From Pseudomonas svalbardensis (lineage in GTDB: Bacteria > Pseudomonadota > Gammaproteobacteria > Pseudomonadales > Pseudomonadaceae), in assembly GCF_030053115.1 (NCBI RefSeq), contig NZ_CP125619.1:2925501-2989500 (forward strand): a stretch of 64,000 nt of DNA, written 5' to 3'. A program made the position numbers and the translations under genes. Under the pieces are notes generated by a model, which had not been told where the DNA came from, did no database searches, and saw only the letters and a program-made list of their open reading frames with translations. This document shows, piece after piece, positions 35,192 to 43,383 of this stretch. Each line of letters starts with the position of its first letter. Positions within the stretch are counted from its first letter, which is position 1.

Positions 35192-36018
35192 TCGAGATTG
35201 GGCGCGGTGCAATCAGCAAAATGTCGGCGCGCCTTGACGGGCCGAACGTGCAGTACGCGTTTCGTCTGGACGACGTCGAGGTGCCGGTCAATCCTTTGAT
35301 CGGGACCACGGTGCGCCTGGAATACCTGGGGGCGATTCATTGCTCCCATTGCGGACGCAAGACCAAAACCAGTTTCAGTCAGGGTTACTGCTACCCGTGC
35401 ATGACCAAACTGGCCCAGTGCGACATCTGCATCATGAGCCCGGAGCGTTGCCACTACGACGCTGGCACCTGCCGTGAGCCGGAGTGGGGCGAGAAGTTCT
35501 GCATGACGGATCACATTGTGTATCTGTCCAACTCCTCGGGGGTGAAGGTCGGGATTACCCGCGCCACCCAGCTGCCGACCCGTTGGATCGATCAGGGCGC
35601 TCGTCAGGCGCTGCCGATCATGCGGGTTTCGACCCGTCAGCAGTCGGGCTTCGTCGAAGACCTGTTCCGCAGTCAGGTGGCGGACAAGACCAATTGGCGT
35701 GCTTTACTCAAGGGCGACGCGGTGTCGGTCGACCTGGCGCAGGTTCGTGATCAGTTGTTCGACAGTTGCGCCGAAGGATTGCAAAGTTTGCAGGAACGAT
35801 TCGGCCTACAGGCGATCCAGACCATTGCCGATGTAGAAACGCTCGAAATCCGCTATCCGGTCGAGCAATACCCGGCCAAAATCGTCAGCTTCAACCTGGA
35901 CAAGAATCCGATCGCCGAAGGCACGCTGTTGGGAATCAAGGGCCAGTACCTGATTTTCGACACCGGCGTAATCAATATTCGTAAATACACGGCCTACCAG
36001 CTCGCCGTGCATCAGTAA
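35188..36018 (+). CDS. DUF2797 protein: cysteine-rich domain plus GIY-YIG-like segment
   Basis: A 276-residue cytoplasmic protein of the DUF2797 family. The start is TTG 35188, inside the yeaC stop (TTGA), because relatives begin with a segment like IEIGRGAISKM; ATG 35221 is the fallback. Residues 52-105 hold nine cysteines (C52-x2-C55, C68-x2-C71, C78-x2-C81, C88, C95, C105), probably zinc ligands. Residues 110-170 read HIVYLSNSSGVKVGITR, then TRW, E157 and N169. This order resembles GIY-YIG/T5orf172 nuclease motifs (Y, K-V-G, R, E, N). The nuclease idea is inference; no activity is established for the family to my knowledge. Confidence 0.75.
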   Translation: MIEIGRGAISKMSARLDGPNVQYAFRLDDVEVPVNPLIGTTVRLEYLGAIHCSHCGRKTKTSFSQGYCYPCMTKLAQCDICIMSPERCHYDAGTCREPEWGEKFCMTDHIVYLSNSSGVKVGITRATQLPTRWIDQGARQALPIMRVSTRQQSGFVEDLFRSQVADKTNWRALLKGDAVSVDLAQVRDQLFDSCAEGLQSLQERFGLQAIQTIADVETLEIRYPVEQYPAKIVSFNLDKNPIAEGTLLGIKGQYLIFDTGVINIRKYTAYQLAVHQ

Positions 36019-36028
36019 GGACTCCAGC

Positions 36029-38686
36029 ATGCGCACCGAACAACCGAAGATGATCTACCTGAAGGACTATCAGGCGCCCGAGTACCTGATCGACGAGACG
36101 CACCTGACCTTCGAGTTGTTCGAGGACCACAGCCTGGTCCATGCGCAACTGGTGATACGCCGCAATCCTGAACGGGGGCCGGGCCTGCCGCCGCTGGTGC
36201 TGGATGGCCAGCAGCTGGAATTGCTGTCGGTGACCCTGGCTGACCGCGAGTTGGCTGAAGCGGACTACCAACTGACCGAGAATCACCTGACCCTGCACCC
36301 GACCAGCACCACCTTCACGGTCGACACCAGCGTCAAGATTCATCCGGAAACCAACACCGCGCTGGAAGGCCTGTACAAATCCGGCACGATGTTCTGCACC
36401 CAGTGCGAGGCTGAAGGCTTTCGCAAGATTACCTATTACCTCGACCGTCCGGACGTGATGAGCACGTTCACCACCACGGTGGTTGCCGAACAGCACAGCT
36501 ATCCGGTGTTGCTGTCCAACGGCAACCCGATTGCCAGCGGTCCGGGTGAAGATGGCCGGCACTGGGCGACCTGGGAAGACCCGTTCAAGAAACCTGCCTA
36601 CCTGTTCGCGCTGGTGGCCGGTGATTTGTGGTGCGTCGAAGACACCTTCACCACCATGACCGATCGTTCCGTGGCGCTGCGCATTTATGTCGAACCGGAA
36701 AACATCGACAAGTGCCAGCACGCCATGAACAGCCTGAAGAAGTCGATGCGCTGGGACGAAGAGGTGTACGGTCGCGAGTACGACCTGGACATCTTCATGA
36801 TCGTCGCGGTCAACGACTTCAACATGGGCGCCATGGAAAACAAGGGCCTCAACATTTTCAACTCCAGCGCCGTGCTGGCCCGCGCTGAAACCGCGACCGA
36901 CGCCGCACACCAGCGGGTTGAAGCGATCGTCGCCCACGAATACTTCCACAACTGGTCGGGCAATCGCGTGACCTGCCGCGACTGGTTTCAGTTGTCGCTG
37001 AAGGAAGGCTTCACCGTGTTCCGCGATTCGGGCTTCTCCGCCGACATGAACTCAGCCACGGTCAAGCGCATCCAGGACGTGGCGTACCTGCGCACCCACC
37101 AGTTCGCCGAAGACGCCGGCCCCATGGCTCACGCCGTGCGCCCAGACAGCTTCATCGAGATTTCCAACTTCTACACCCTGACCGTGTACGAAAAGGGTTC
37201 GGAAGTGGTCGGCATGATCCATACCTTGCTTGGGGCCGAAGGCTTCCGCAAAGGCAGCGATCTTTACTTCGAACGCCATGACGGCCAGGCCGTGACCTGC
37301 GACGACTTCATTAAAGCAATGGAAGACGCCAACAGTGTCGACCTGACCCAGTTCAAACGCTGGTACAGCCAGGCAGGCACACCGCGCCTGGTAGTCAGCG
37401 AGTCATACGACGCGGCGGCGAAAACCTACAGCCTGACGTTCCGTCAAAGCTGCCCGGCAACCCCGGACAAGGTTGAGAAGTTGCCGTTCGTGATTCCGGT
37501 CGAGTTGGGCCTGCTGGACTCCAAAGGTGCGGCCATTGCGTTGCGTCTTTCCGGTGAAGCCAGCGCTCAGGGCACCTCACGGGTTATTTCGGTGACCGAA
37601 GCCGAGCAGACGTTCACCTTCATCGACATCGCGGAACAGCCATTGCCTTCGTTGCTACGTGGCTTCTCGGCGCCGGTGAAATTGAGCTTCCCGTACAACC
37701 GCGATCAGCTGATGTTCCTGATGCAGCACGACAGCGACGGTTTCAACCGCTGGGATGCGGGTCAGCAGTTGTCGGTTCAGGTGCTGCAAGAGCTGATTGT
37801 TCAGCAGCAAAAGGGCGAGAAACTGGTGCTGGATCAGCGTTTGATTTCTGCCTTGCGCACCGTGTTGTCTGACGAGACGCTGGATCAGGCGATGGTCGCG
37901 GAAATGCTCTCGCTGCCGGGCGAGGCGTATCTGACCGAAATCAGCGAAGTGGCTGACGTTGACGCCATTCACATCGCTCGCGAGTTCGCTCGTAAACAAT
38001 TGGCAGAAGGTTTGTTCGAAGCGTTGTGGCTGCGTTATCAGGCCAATCGCGATCTGTCGAAGAAAACCCCATATGTAGCCGAGGCCGAGCACTTCGCTCG
38101 TCGCGCGTTGCAGAACATTGCGCTGTCGTACCTGATGCTCAGCGGCAAACCGGAAGTGTTGGCGGCGACGCTTGAGCAGTTCGAGACCAGCGACAACATG
38201 ACCGAGCGCCTGACGGCGTTGGCGGTGTTGGTGAATTCGCCGTTCGAAGAAGAGAAGGCCACGGCATTGGCGAGTTTTGCCGAGCACTTCAAGGATAATC
38301 CGCTGGTCATGGATCAGTGGTTCAGCGTCCAGGCCGGCAGTGTGTTGCCCGGTGGGCTGGAGCGGGTCAAGGCGTTGATGCAGCATCCGACATTTAATAT
38401 CAAGAACCCGAATAAGGTGCGCGCACTGGTCGGCGCGTTCGCCGGGCAGAACCTGATCAACTTCCATGCGGCCGATGGTTCGGGTTATCGGTTCCTGGCC
38501 GATCTGGTGATCGAGTTGAACGGGTTCAACCCGCAGATCGCTTCTCGGCAGTTGGCGCCGCTGACTCGCTGGCGCAAGTATGACGATGCGCGTCAGGCGT
38601 TGATGAAAGGTGAGCTGGAGCGGATTCGTGCTTCGGGTCAGTTGTCGAGTGATGTGTTTGAAGTGGTCAGCAAAAGCCTGGCCTGA
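36029..38686 (+). CDS. pepN: Aminopeptidase N
   Basis: Zinc metallopeptidase (885 residues, M1 family) that removes N-terminal residues from peptides in late protein turnover. It has the substrate motif GAMENKGLNIF and the zinc site H303-E304-x-x-H307 in VAHEYFHNWSGNR, with the third ligand glutamate in SLKEGFTVFRD. The C-terminal helical domain is complete. It is the last gene of the nadK run, 10 bases after DUF2797. The start has AAGGACTCCAGC before ATG. Confidence 0.97.
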   Translation: MRTEQPKMIYLKDYQAPEYLIDETHLTFELFEDHSLVHAQLVIRRNPERGPGLPPLVLDGQQLELLSVTLADRELAEADYQLTENHLTLHPTSTTFTVDTSVKIHPETNTALEGLYKSGTMFCTQCEAEGFRKITYYLDRPDVMSTFTTTVVAEQHSYPVLLSNGNPIASGPGEDGRHWATWEDPFKKPAYLFALVAGDLWCVEDTFTTMTDRSVALRIYVEPENIDKCQHAMNSLKKSMRWDEEVYGREYDLDIFMIVAVNDFNMGAMENKGLNIFNSSAVLARAETATDAAHQRVEAIVAHEYFHNWSGNRVTCRDWFQLSLKEGFTVFRDSGFSADMNSATVKRIQDVAYLRTHQFAEDAGPMAHAVRPDSFIEISNFYTLTVYEKGSEVVGMIHTLLGAEGFRKGSDLYFERHDGQAVTCDDFIKAMEDANSVDLTQFKRWYSQAGTPRLVVSESYDAAAKTYSLTFRQSCPATPDKVEKLPFVIPVELGLLDSKGAAIALRLSGEASAQGTSRVISVTEAEQTFTFIDIAEQPLPSLLRGFSAPVKLSFPYNRDQLMFLMQHDSDGFNRWDAGQQLSVQVLQELIVQQQKGEKLVLDQRLISALRTVLSDETLDQAMVAEMLSLPGEAYLTEISEVADVDAIHIAREFARKQLAEGLFEALWLRYQANRDLSKKTPYVAEAEHFARRALQNIALSYLMLSGKPEVLAATLEQFETSDNMTERLTALAVLVNSPFEEEKATALASFAEHFKDNPLVMDQWFSVQAGSVLPGGLERVKALMQHPTFNIKNPNKVRALVGAFAGQNLINFHAADGSGYRFLADLVIELNGFNPQIASRQLAPLTRWRKYDDARQALMKGELERIRASGQLSSDVFEVVSKSLA

Positions 38687-38711
38687 CTGTGGGTTCGCTC
38701 CTACAGCGGTT

Positions 38712-38742
38712 GATCGTTCCCGCACAGAGCGCGGGAACGATC
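38712..38742. terminator. Hairpin downstream of pepN
   Basis: GATCGTTCCCGC (38712-38723) pairs with GCGGGAACGATC (38731-38742) around a 7-base loop. It lies 26 bases after the pepN stop; no T-run follows, so it may be a REP-type hairpin that also stabilises the mRNA end rather than a simple terminator. The remaining ~240 bases up to the next gene contain only its promoter and leader, with a GGGGAAGG ribosome site near 38975. Confidence 0.55.
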
Positions 38743-38986
38743 TTCTGCCACATCACCCCTCCGAATGCCTCCCCATTCAGCCACGCCCGTTATCTCCCCA
38801 GTTAACAAAACATAACGTGGCGCCGATTGTCAGACCTTTCCAAACCCCGATAGGATAAGCCAGCTTCCGAAGGGGCTCTAGATTGCGTATTTCAGGACTA
38901 TGCTCCAGAAAAGGCAATCCCAAAGAGCAGCCCTTGCGGCGCCCTGAAAGGTTGAACGGCCTAACAATAATAATGGGGGAAGGTCT

Positions 38987-40060
38987 ATGAGTGAGCCTGT
39001 CATGGGTGTGGGTATCTGCCGCCCGCCGGCATTACGCAAATTCGCGTTGCTGGCTACAGCGCTCTCGCTGTTGGGCTGTGCCGTGCTGTCGGCACCTGTG
39101 CTGGCCGCTGCTGCGCCAGCATCCGACATTGTCTATTCCGTTGAATCTGCCAAAGCCAGCAAGAGTCTGATGCTCGACGTCGTGCACGCCGGCAAGCGTC
39201 TGGTGGCGGTCGGTGATCGCGGGCACATTTTGTATTCAGATGACCAGGGCGCGACCTGGACCCAAGCCAAGGTGCCGACGCGGCAACTGCTGACCTCGGT
39301 GTTTTTCGTCGACGACAAACACGGTTGGGCCGTCGGCCATGACGCGCAGATCCTCGCGAGCGAGGACGGCGGCGTCACCTGGACCAAGCAATTCGAAGAT
39401 CTGAAACGCGAATCGCCGCTGCTCGACGTCTGGTTCCAGGACGTCAATAGCGGCTTTGCCGTGGGCGCTTACGGCGCGTTGCTGGCCACCACCGACGGCG
39501 GCAAAAATTGGGAAGACGCCAGCGATCGTCTGGACAACGAAGACCAGTACCACCTCAACGCCATCGCCGCGGTGAAGGATTCCGGGCTGTTCATCGTCGG
39601 CGAGCAGGGCAGCATGTTCCGCTCCGCCGACTGGGGCCAGACCTGGGAGAAGCTTGAAGGTCCCTATGAGGGCTCATTGTTTGGCGTGATCGGCACCGCT
39701 CAAGCCAATACGCTGCTGGCCTACGGGCTGCGGGGCAATCTGTTTCGCTCCACCGATTTCGGTACGACCTGGGAGCCGGTTGAGCTCAAGGCCGCTCGCG
39801 GTGCGCTGGAATTCGGTCTGTCCGGCGCGACGCTGCTCGACGACGGTTCCATCGTGATCGTCGGCAACGGTGGCTCGGTGATCCGCAGCAACGACAACGG
39901 CGAAACCTTCAGCGTGTTCAATCGTCCGGATCGCATTTCCGTTTCGGCAGTCACCGCAGCGGGGAACGGCAATCTGATTCTGGCAGGACAGGGTGGCGTT
40001 CGCGTCACTTCGCCAACCGGTGCCGGCGCAGAGAATGGAAAAAACGGGTCGTCCAAATGA
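38987..40060 (+). CDS. YCF48-like exported beta-propeller protein
   Basis: A 357-residue exported protein with a signal sequence (FALLATALSLLGCAVLSAPV) and about seven repeats of the YCF48/BNR type: VGDRGHILYSDDQGATW, VGHDAQILASEDGGVTW, VGAYGALLATTDGGKNW, VGEQGSMFRSADWGQTW. YCF48 proteins are assembly factors in photosynthetic organisms; in Pseudomonas they occur beside RND exporters. It should fold as a periplasmic propeller and partner the exporter 28 bases downstream. Confidence 0.82.
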   Translation: MSEPVMGVGICRPPALRKFALLATALSLLGCAVLSAPVLAAAAPASDIVYSVESAKASKSLMLDVVHAGKRLVAVGDRGHILYSDDQGATWTQAKVPTRQLLTSVFFVDDKHGWAVGHDAQILASEDGGVTWTKQFEDLKRESPLLDVWFQDVNSGFAVGAYGALLATTDGGKNWEDASDRLDNEDQYHLNAIAAVKDSGLFIVGEQGSMFRSADWGQTWEKLEGPYEGSLFGVIGTAQANTLLAYGLRGNLFRSTDFGTTWEPVELKAARGALEFGLSGATLLDDGSIVIVGNGGSVIRSNDNGETFSVFNRPDRISVSAVTAAGNGNLILAGQGGVRVTSPTGAGAENGKNGSSK

Positions 40061-40088
40061 GCCGGGCAAATAATAAGAAGGCGGGTCT

Positions 40089-42473
40089 ATGACATCCTTG
40101 AGCAGTCATCATCAAGACAAGGCGACGTTTCTTGAACGCCTGATTTTCAACAACCGCCCGGCAGTGATCACCATCTGCCTGCTGGTGAGTATTTTCCTGT
40201 TCTGGCAGGCGACGCTGATCCGGCCGTCCACCAGTTTCGAAAAAATGATCCCGCTCGAACATCCGTTCATTCAAAAGATGATGGAGCACCGCAACGATCT
40301 GGCGAATCTGGGTAACACGGTGCGGATTTCCGTCGAAGCCACCGACGGCGACATTTTCTCCAAGGAGTACATGGAGACGCTGCGTCAGATCAACGACGAG
40401 GTGTTCTACATCTCCGGCGTCGACCGTTCCGGCCTCAAGTCGCTGTGGAGCCCGAGCGTACGCTGGACCGAAGTGACAGAGGAGGGCTTCGCCGGTGGTG
40501 AAGTTATTCCGCAGAGCTACAACGGTTCCCAGCAAAGCCTCGACCTGTTGCGCAACAACGTGCTCAAGTCTGGTCAGGTCGGGCGTCTGGTGGCCAACGA
40601 CTTCAATTCGAGCATTGTCGATATCCCGCTGCTGGAGTCCTACCCGGACCCGCAGGACCAAGGCAAGTTGCTGGCGCTGGACTATCGCAAGTTCTCTCAC
40701 GAACTCGAAGACAAGATCCGTAACAAATTCGAAGCCCAGAACCCTAACGTGCAGATCCACATCGTTGGTTTCGCCAAGAAAGTCGGCGACCTGATCGATG
40801 GGCTGGTCATGGTGGTGATGTTCTTCGGCGTCGCCTTCATCATCACGTTGATCCTGCTCTACTGGTTCACCAACTGCATGCGCAGCACCGTGGCGGTATT
40901 GAGTACCACGCTGGTAGCGGTGGTCTGGCAGCTGGGCTTGATGCACTTCTTTGGTTTCGGGCTCGATCCCTACTCGATGCTGGTGCCGTTCCTGATCTTC
41001 GCCATTGGTATTTCCCACGGCGTGCAAAAGATCAACGGTATCGCCTTGCAGTCCAGTGAGGCAGACAACGCCTTGACCGCGGCGCGGCGCACGTTCCGTC
41101 AGCTGTTCCTGCCGGGGATGATTGCGATCCTCGCGGATGCGGTGGGTTTCATCACGCTGCTGATCATCGACATCGGCGTGATTCGTGAACTGGCCATCGG
41201 CGCGTCTATCGGCGTGGCGGTGATCGTGTTCACCAACCTGATCCTGCTGCCGGTGGCGATTTCCTACGTCGGCATCAGTAAACGCGCCGTCGAACGCAGC
41301 AAGAAAGACGCGCACCGCGAACACCCGTTCTGGCGCCTGCTGTCGAATTTTGCCAGCCCGAAAGTCGCGCCGGTGTCCATCGCGCTGGCCTTGCTGGCCT
41401 TTGGTGGCGGCCTCTGGTACAGCCAGAACCTGAAAATCGGCGACCTGGATCAGGGCGCTCCAGAGCTGCGTCCAGACTCGCGTTACAACAAGGACAACAA
41501 CTTCATCATCAGCAACTACTCCACCAGTTCCGACGTGTTGGTGGTGATGGTCAAGACCAAGTCCGAAGGCTGCTCGCGCTACGAAGCCATGGCGCCGATC
41601 GACGAGCTGATGTGGAAGATGCAGAACACCGAGGGCGTGCAGTCGGCAATCTCGCTGGTGACCGTGTCCAAGCAGATGATCAAGGGCATGAACGAAGGCA
41701 ACCTGAAATGGGAAACCCTGTCGCGTAACCCGGACGTGCTGAACAACTCGATCGCCCGGGCTGACGGCCTGTACAACAACAGTTGCTCCCTGGCGCCGGT
41801 GCTGGTGTTCCTCAACGACCACAAGGCCGCCACGCTGGATCGCGCCGTGCATGCGGTGCAGGACTTCGCCAAGGAGAACAACAAGGAAGGTCTGGAATTC
41901 ATCCTCGCCGCCGGTAACGCCGGAATCGAGGCCGCCACCAACGAGGTGATCAAGGAATCCGAGCTGACCATCCTGATCCTGGTGTACATCTGCGTGGCGA
42001 CCATGTGCATGATCACCTTCCGTTCCTGGGCGGCGACGTTGTGCATCGTCCTGCCGCTGGTCCTGACCTCGGTACTCGGTAACGCCCTGATGGCCTTCAT
42101 GGGCATCGGCGTGAAAGTCGCGACCTTGCCTGTCGTGGCGCTCGGGGTGGGGATTGGCGTGGACTACGGGATCTACATCTACAGCCGCTTGGAAAGCTTC
42201 CTCCGTGCTGGTCTGCCGTTGCAAGAGGCGTACTACCAGACGCTGAAGTCCACCGGTAAAGCCGTGCTGTTCACCGGCCTGTGCCTGGCGATCGGCGTGT
42301 GCACCTGGATCTTCTCGGCCATCAAGTTCCAGGCCGACATGGGCCTGATGCTGACCTTCATGTTGCTCTGGAACATGTTTGGCGCACTGTGGCTGTTGCC
42401 AGCGCTGGCACGGTTCCTGATCAAACCGGAGAAACTGGCGGGGCAGAAGGGCAACTCGTTGTTCGCTCACTGA
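40089..42473 (+). CDS. RND superfamily (MMPL-type) exporter
   Basis: Inner-membrane transporter of 794 residues with about twelve helices in two repeats, each with a periplasmic loop. TM1 (AVITICLLVSIFLFWQATLI) is followed by a large loop to residue 235. The six-helix bundle (VMVVMFFGVAFIITLILLYW) has GISHGVQKINGIA, and the second half has ALGVGIGVDYGIYIYSRLES, the RND TM4-like motif. MMPL proteins move lipids or hydrophobic solutes, the proton motive force driving transport. Cotranscribed with the YCF48 gene. The DUF1302 and DUF1329 genes that often accompany this pair are absent. Confidence 0.85.
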   Translation: MTSLSSHHQDKATFLERLIFNNRPAVITICLLVSIFLFWQATLIRPSTSFEKMIPLEHPFIQKMMEHRNDLANLGNTVRISVEATDGDIFSKEYMETLRQINDEVFYISGVDRSGLKSLWSPSVRWTEVTEEGFAGGEVIPQSYNGSQQSLDLLRNNVLKSGQVGRLVANDFNSSIVDIPLLESYPDPQDQGKLLALDYRKFSHELEDKIRNKFEAQNPNVQIHIVGFAKKVGDLIDGLVMVVMFFGVAFIITLILLYWFTNCMRSTVAVLSTTLVAVVWQLGLMHFFGFGLDPYSMLVPFLIFAIGISHGVQKINGIALQSSEADNALTAARRTFRQLFLPGMIAILADAVGFITLLIIDIGVIRELAIGASIGVAVIVFTNLILLPVAISYVGISKRAVERSKKDAHREHPFWRLLSNFASPKVAPVSIALALLAFGGGLWYSQNLKIGDLDQGAPELRPDSRYNKDNNFIISNYSTSSDVLVVMVKTKSEGCSRYEAMAPIDELMWKMQNTEGVQSAISLVTVSKQMIKGMNEGNLKWETLSRNPDVLNNSIARADGLYNNSCSLAPVLVFLNDHKAATLDRAVHAVQDFAKENNKEGLEFILAAGNAGIEAATNEVIKESELTILILVYICVATMCMITFRSWAATLCIVLPLVLTSVLGNALMAFMGIGVKVATLPVVALGVGIGVDYGIYIYSRLESFLRAGLPLQEAYYQTLKSTGKAVLFTGLCLAIGVCTWIFSAIKFQADMGLMLTFMLLWNMFGALWLLPALARFLIKPEKLAGQKGNSLFAH

Positions 42474-42490
42474 GCCCAGGCTGAAATAGA

Positions 42491-42519
42491 AAAGCCGCAA
42501 CCATGGTTGCGGCTTTTTT
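42491..42519. terminator. Bidirectional intrinsic terminator
   Basis: A 26-base perfect palindrome, AAAGCCGCAACC-AT-GGTTGCGGCTTT, with T-runs on both sides, between the convergent RND exporter and the GntR gene. Confidence 0.92.
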
Positions 42520-42543
42520 ATTCGAAGACCTTTTGACTTTGCT

Positions 42544-43263
42544 CTATGACAAATCGGTACCCAGCACCGCATTCAACGCACTACGCGCATCATCCAACTG
42601 CACCAGCGTCGCATGCCGCGCACCCAACGCATCACGATTCTCGATAGCCGTCAGAATTGCCTTGTGCCGGGGCAATGCCAGTTCATGCAGATTTGGTCGC
42701 TGGTTGGAATGCTTCAAGGCTTCGGCAATCGCCACCGACAGCATGTTGCACAGGTTCGCCAGCAAGTCGTTGTGTGTTGCATCGGCAATCCGGCTATGGA
42801 AATCCAGATCCGGTTGCAGCAGCGCTTCCGGCGTCGGCGCCGCTTCCATGCGTTGGTAGGCTTCACCGATGGAGGCGATGTCAGCGTCCGTGGCGAACTG
42901 CGCCGCGAGGGCGGCCGCTGCGGGCTCAATGATGCTGCGTACGCTGGTCAGCAAATCGAAGAATTCATTTTGCGGGCTGCTTTGCATCAGCCAATGCAGC
43001 ACATCCGGATCGAGCATGTGCCATTCCTTGCGCTGCTTGACCACCGTGCCCACCCGCGGACGGGAATACACCAGACCCTTGGCGACCAATACCCGGGTGG
43101 CTTCGCGCAGGACTGGACGGCTGACCGCGTACTCCTCGCACAACAGGGCTTCGGCGGGCAGTTTGTCACACGGCTTGAAGCGTCCGGAAACGATCTGCAT
43201 GCCCAGTTCCTGGACGATGCGCGAGTGCATGCTTTTGCGGTCGGAGGGTTTGCGGTAATCCAT
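42544..43263 (-). CDS. FadR-subfamily GntR transcriptional regulator
   Basis: Regulator of 239 residues with an N-terminal winged helix (LGMQIVSGRFKPCDKLPAEA then LCEEYAVSRPVLREATRVL) and an all-helical FCD ligand domain (LTSVRSIIEPAAAALAAQFA; metal-binding D and H in DLDFHSRIADATHN). ATG 43263 gives the family start; the in-frame extension to 43341 is unlikely. It follows the dehydratase after 120 bases on the same strand and probably represses the sugar-acid genes around it. A short palindrome at 43352-43368 lies upstream. Confidence 0.87.
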   Translation of the reverse strand: MDYRKPSDRKSMHSRIVQELGMQIVSGRFKPCDKLPAEALLCEEYAVSRPVLREATRVLVAKGLVYSRPRVGTVVKQRKEWHMLDPDVLHWLMQSSPQNEFFDLLTSVRSIIEPAAAALAAQFATDADIASIGEAYQRMEAAPTPEALLQPDLDFHSRIADATHNDLLANLCNMLSVAIAEALKHSNQRPNLHELALPRHKAILTAIENRDALGARHATLVQLDDARSALNAVLGTDLS

Positions 43264-43351
43264 GGGGAACGGCGCGATCCTGGGCGAGGGGGTGCCGCGC
43301 ATGATAACAGGCGCGGCGAGGACGGTCGCCAGAGCAAGCACAGTCCTGAAT

Positions 43352-43368
43352 CAGATGAAATTCATCTG
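43352..43368. promoter_or_regulatory. Palindrome between dehydratase and gntR
   Basis: CAGATGAA-A-TTCATCTG, a perfect 8-bp inverted repeat with a single-base spacer, about 90 bases upstream of the gntR start and 16 bases after the dehydratase stop. A candidate operator for gntR itself; it differs from the GACTATAT motif upstream of the dehydratase. Confidence 0.4.
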
Positions 43369-43383
43369 TAGGAGCATGGGTGA

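Noticed and set aside
33060..36018. Defence island reading for the phosphatase-rhomboid-DUF2797 genes
   Set aside because: The order with nadK and pepN looks like core genome, base composition is like that of neighbours, and there are no mobile element signs.
38712..38742. Small RNA gene after pepN
   Set aside because: Just one hairpin without promoter or T-run; insufficient evidence.
40005..42572. Antisense open frame of 855 codons opposite the RND exporter
   Set aside because: It mirrors the exporter gene, is rich in H, Q and R as expected from reverse reading of GC-rich codons, and has no recognisable domain or ribosome site.
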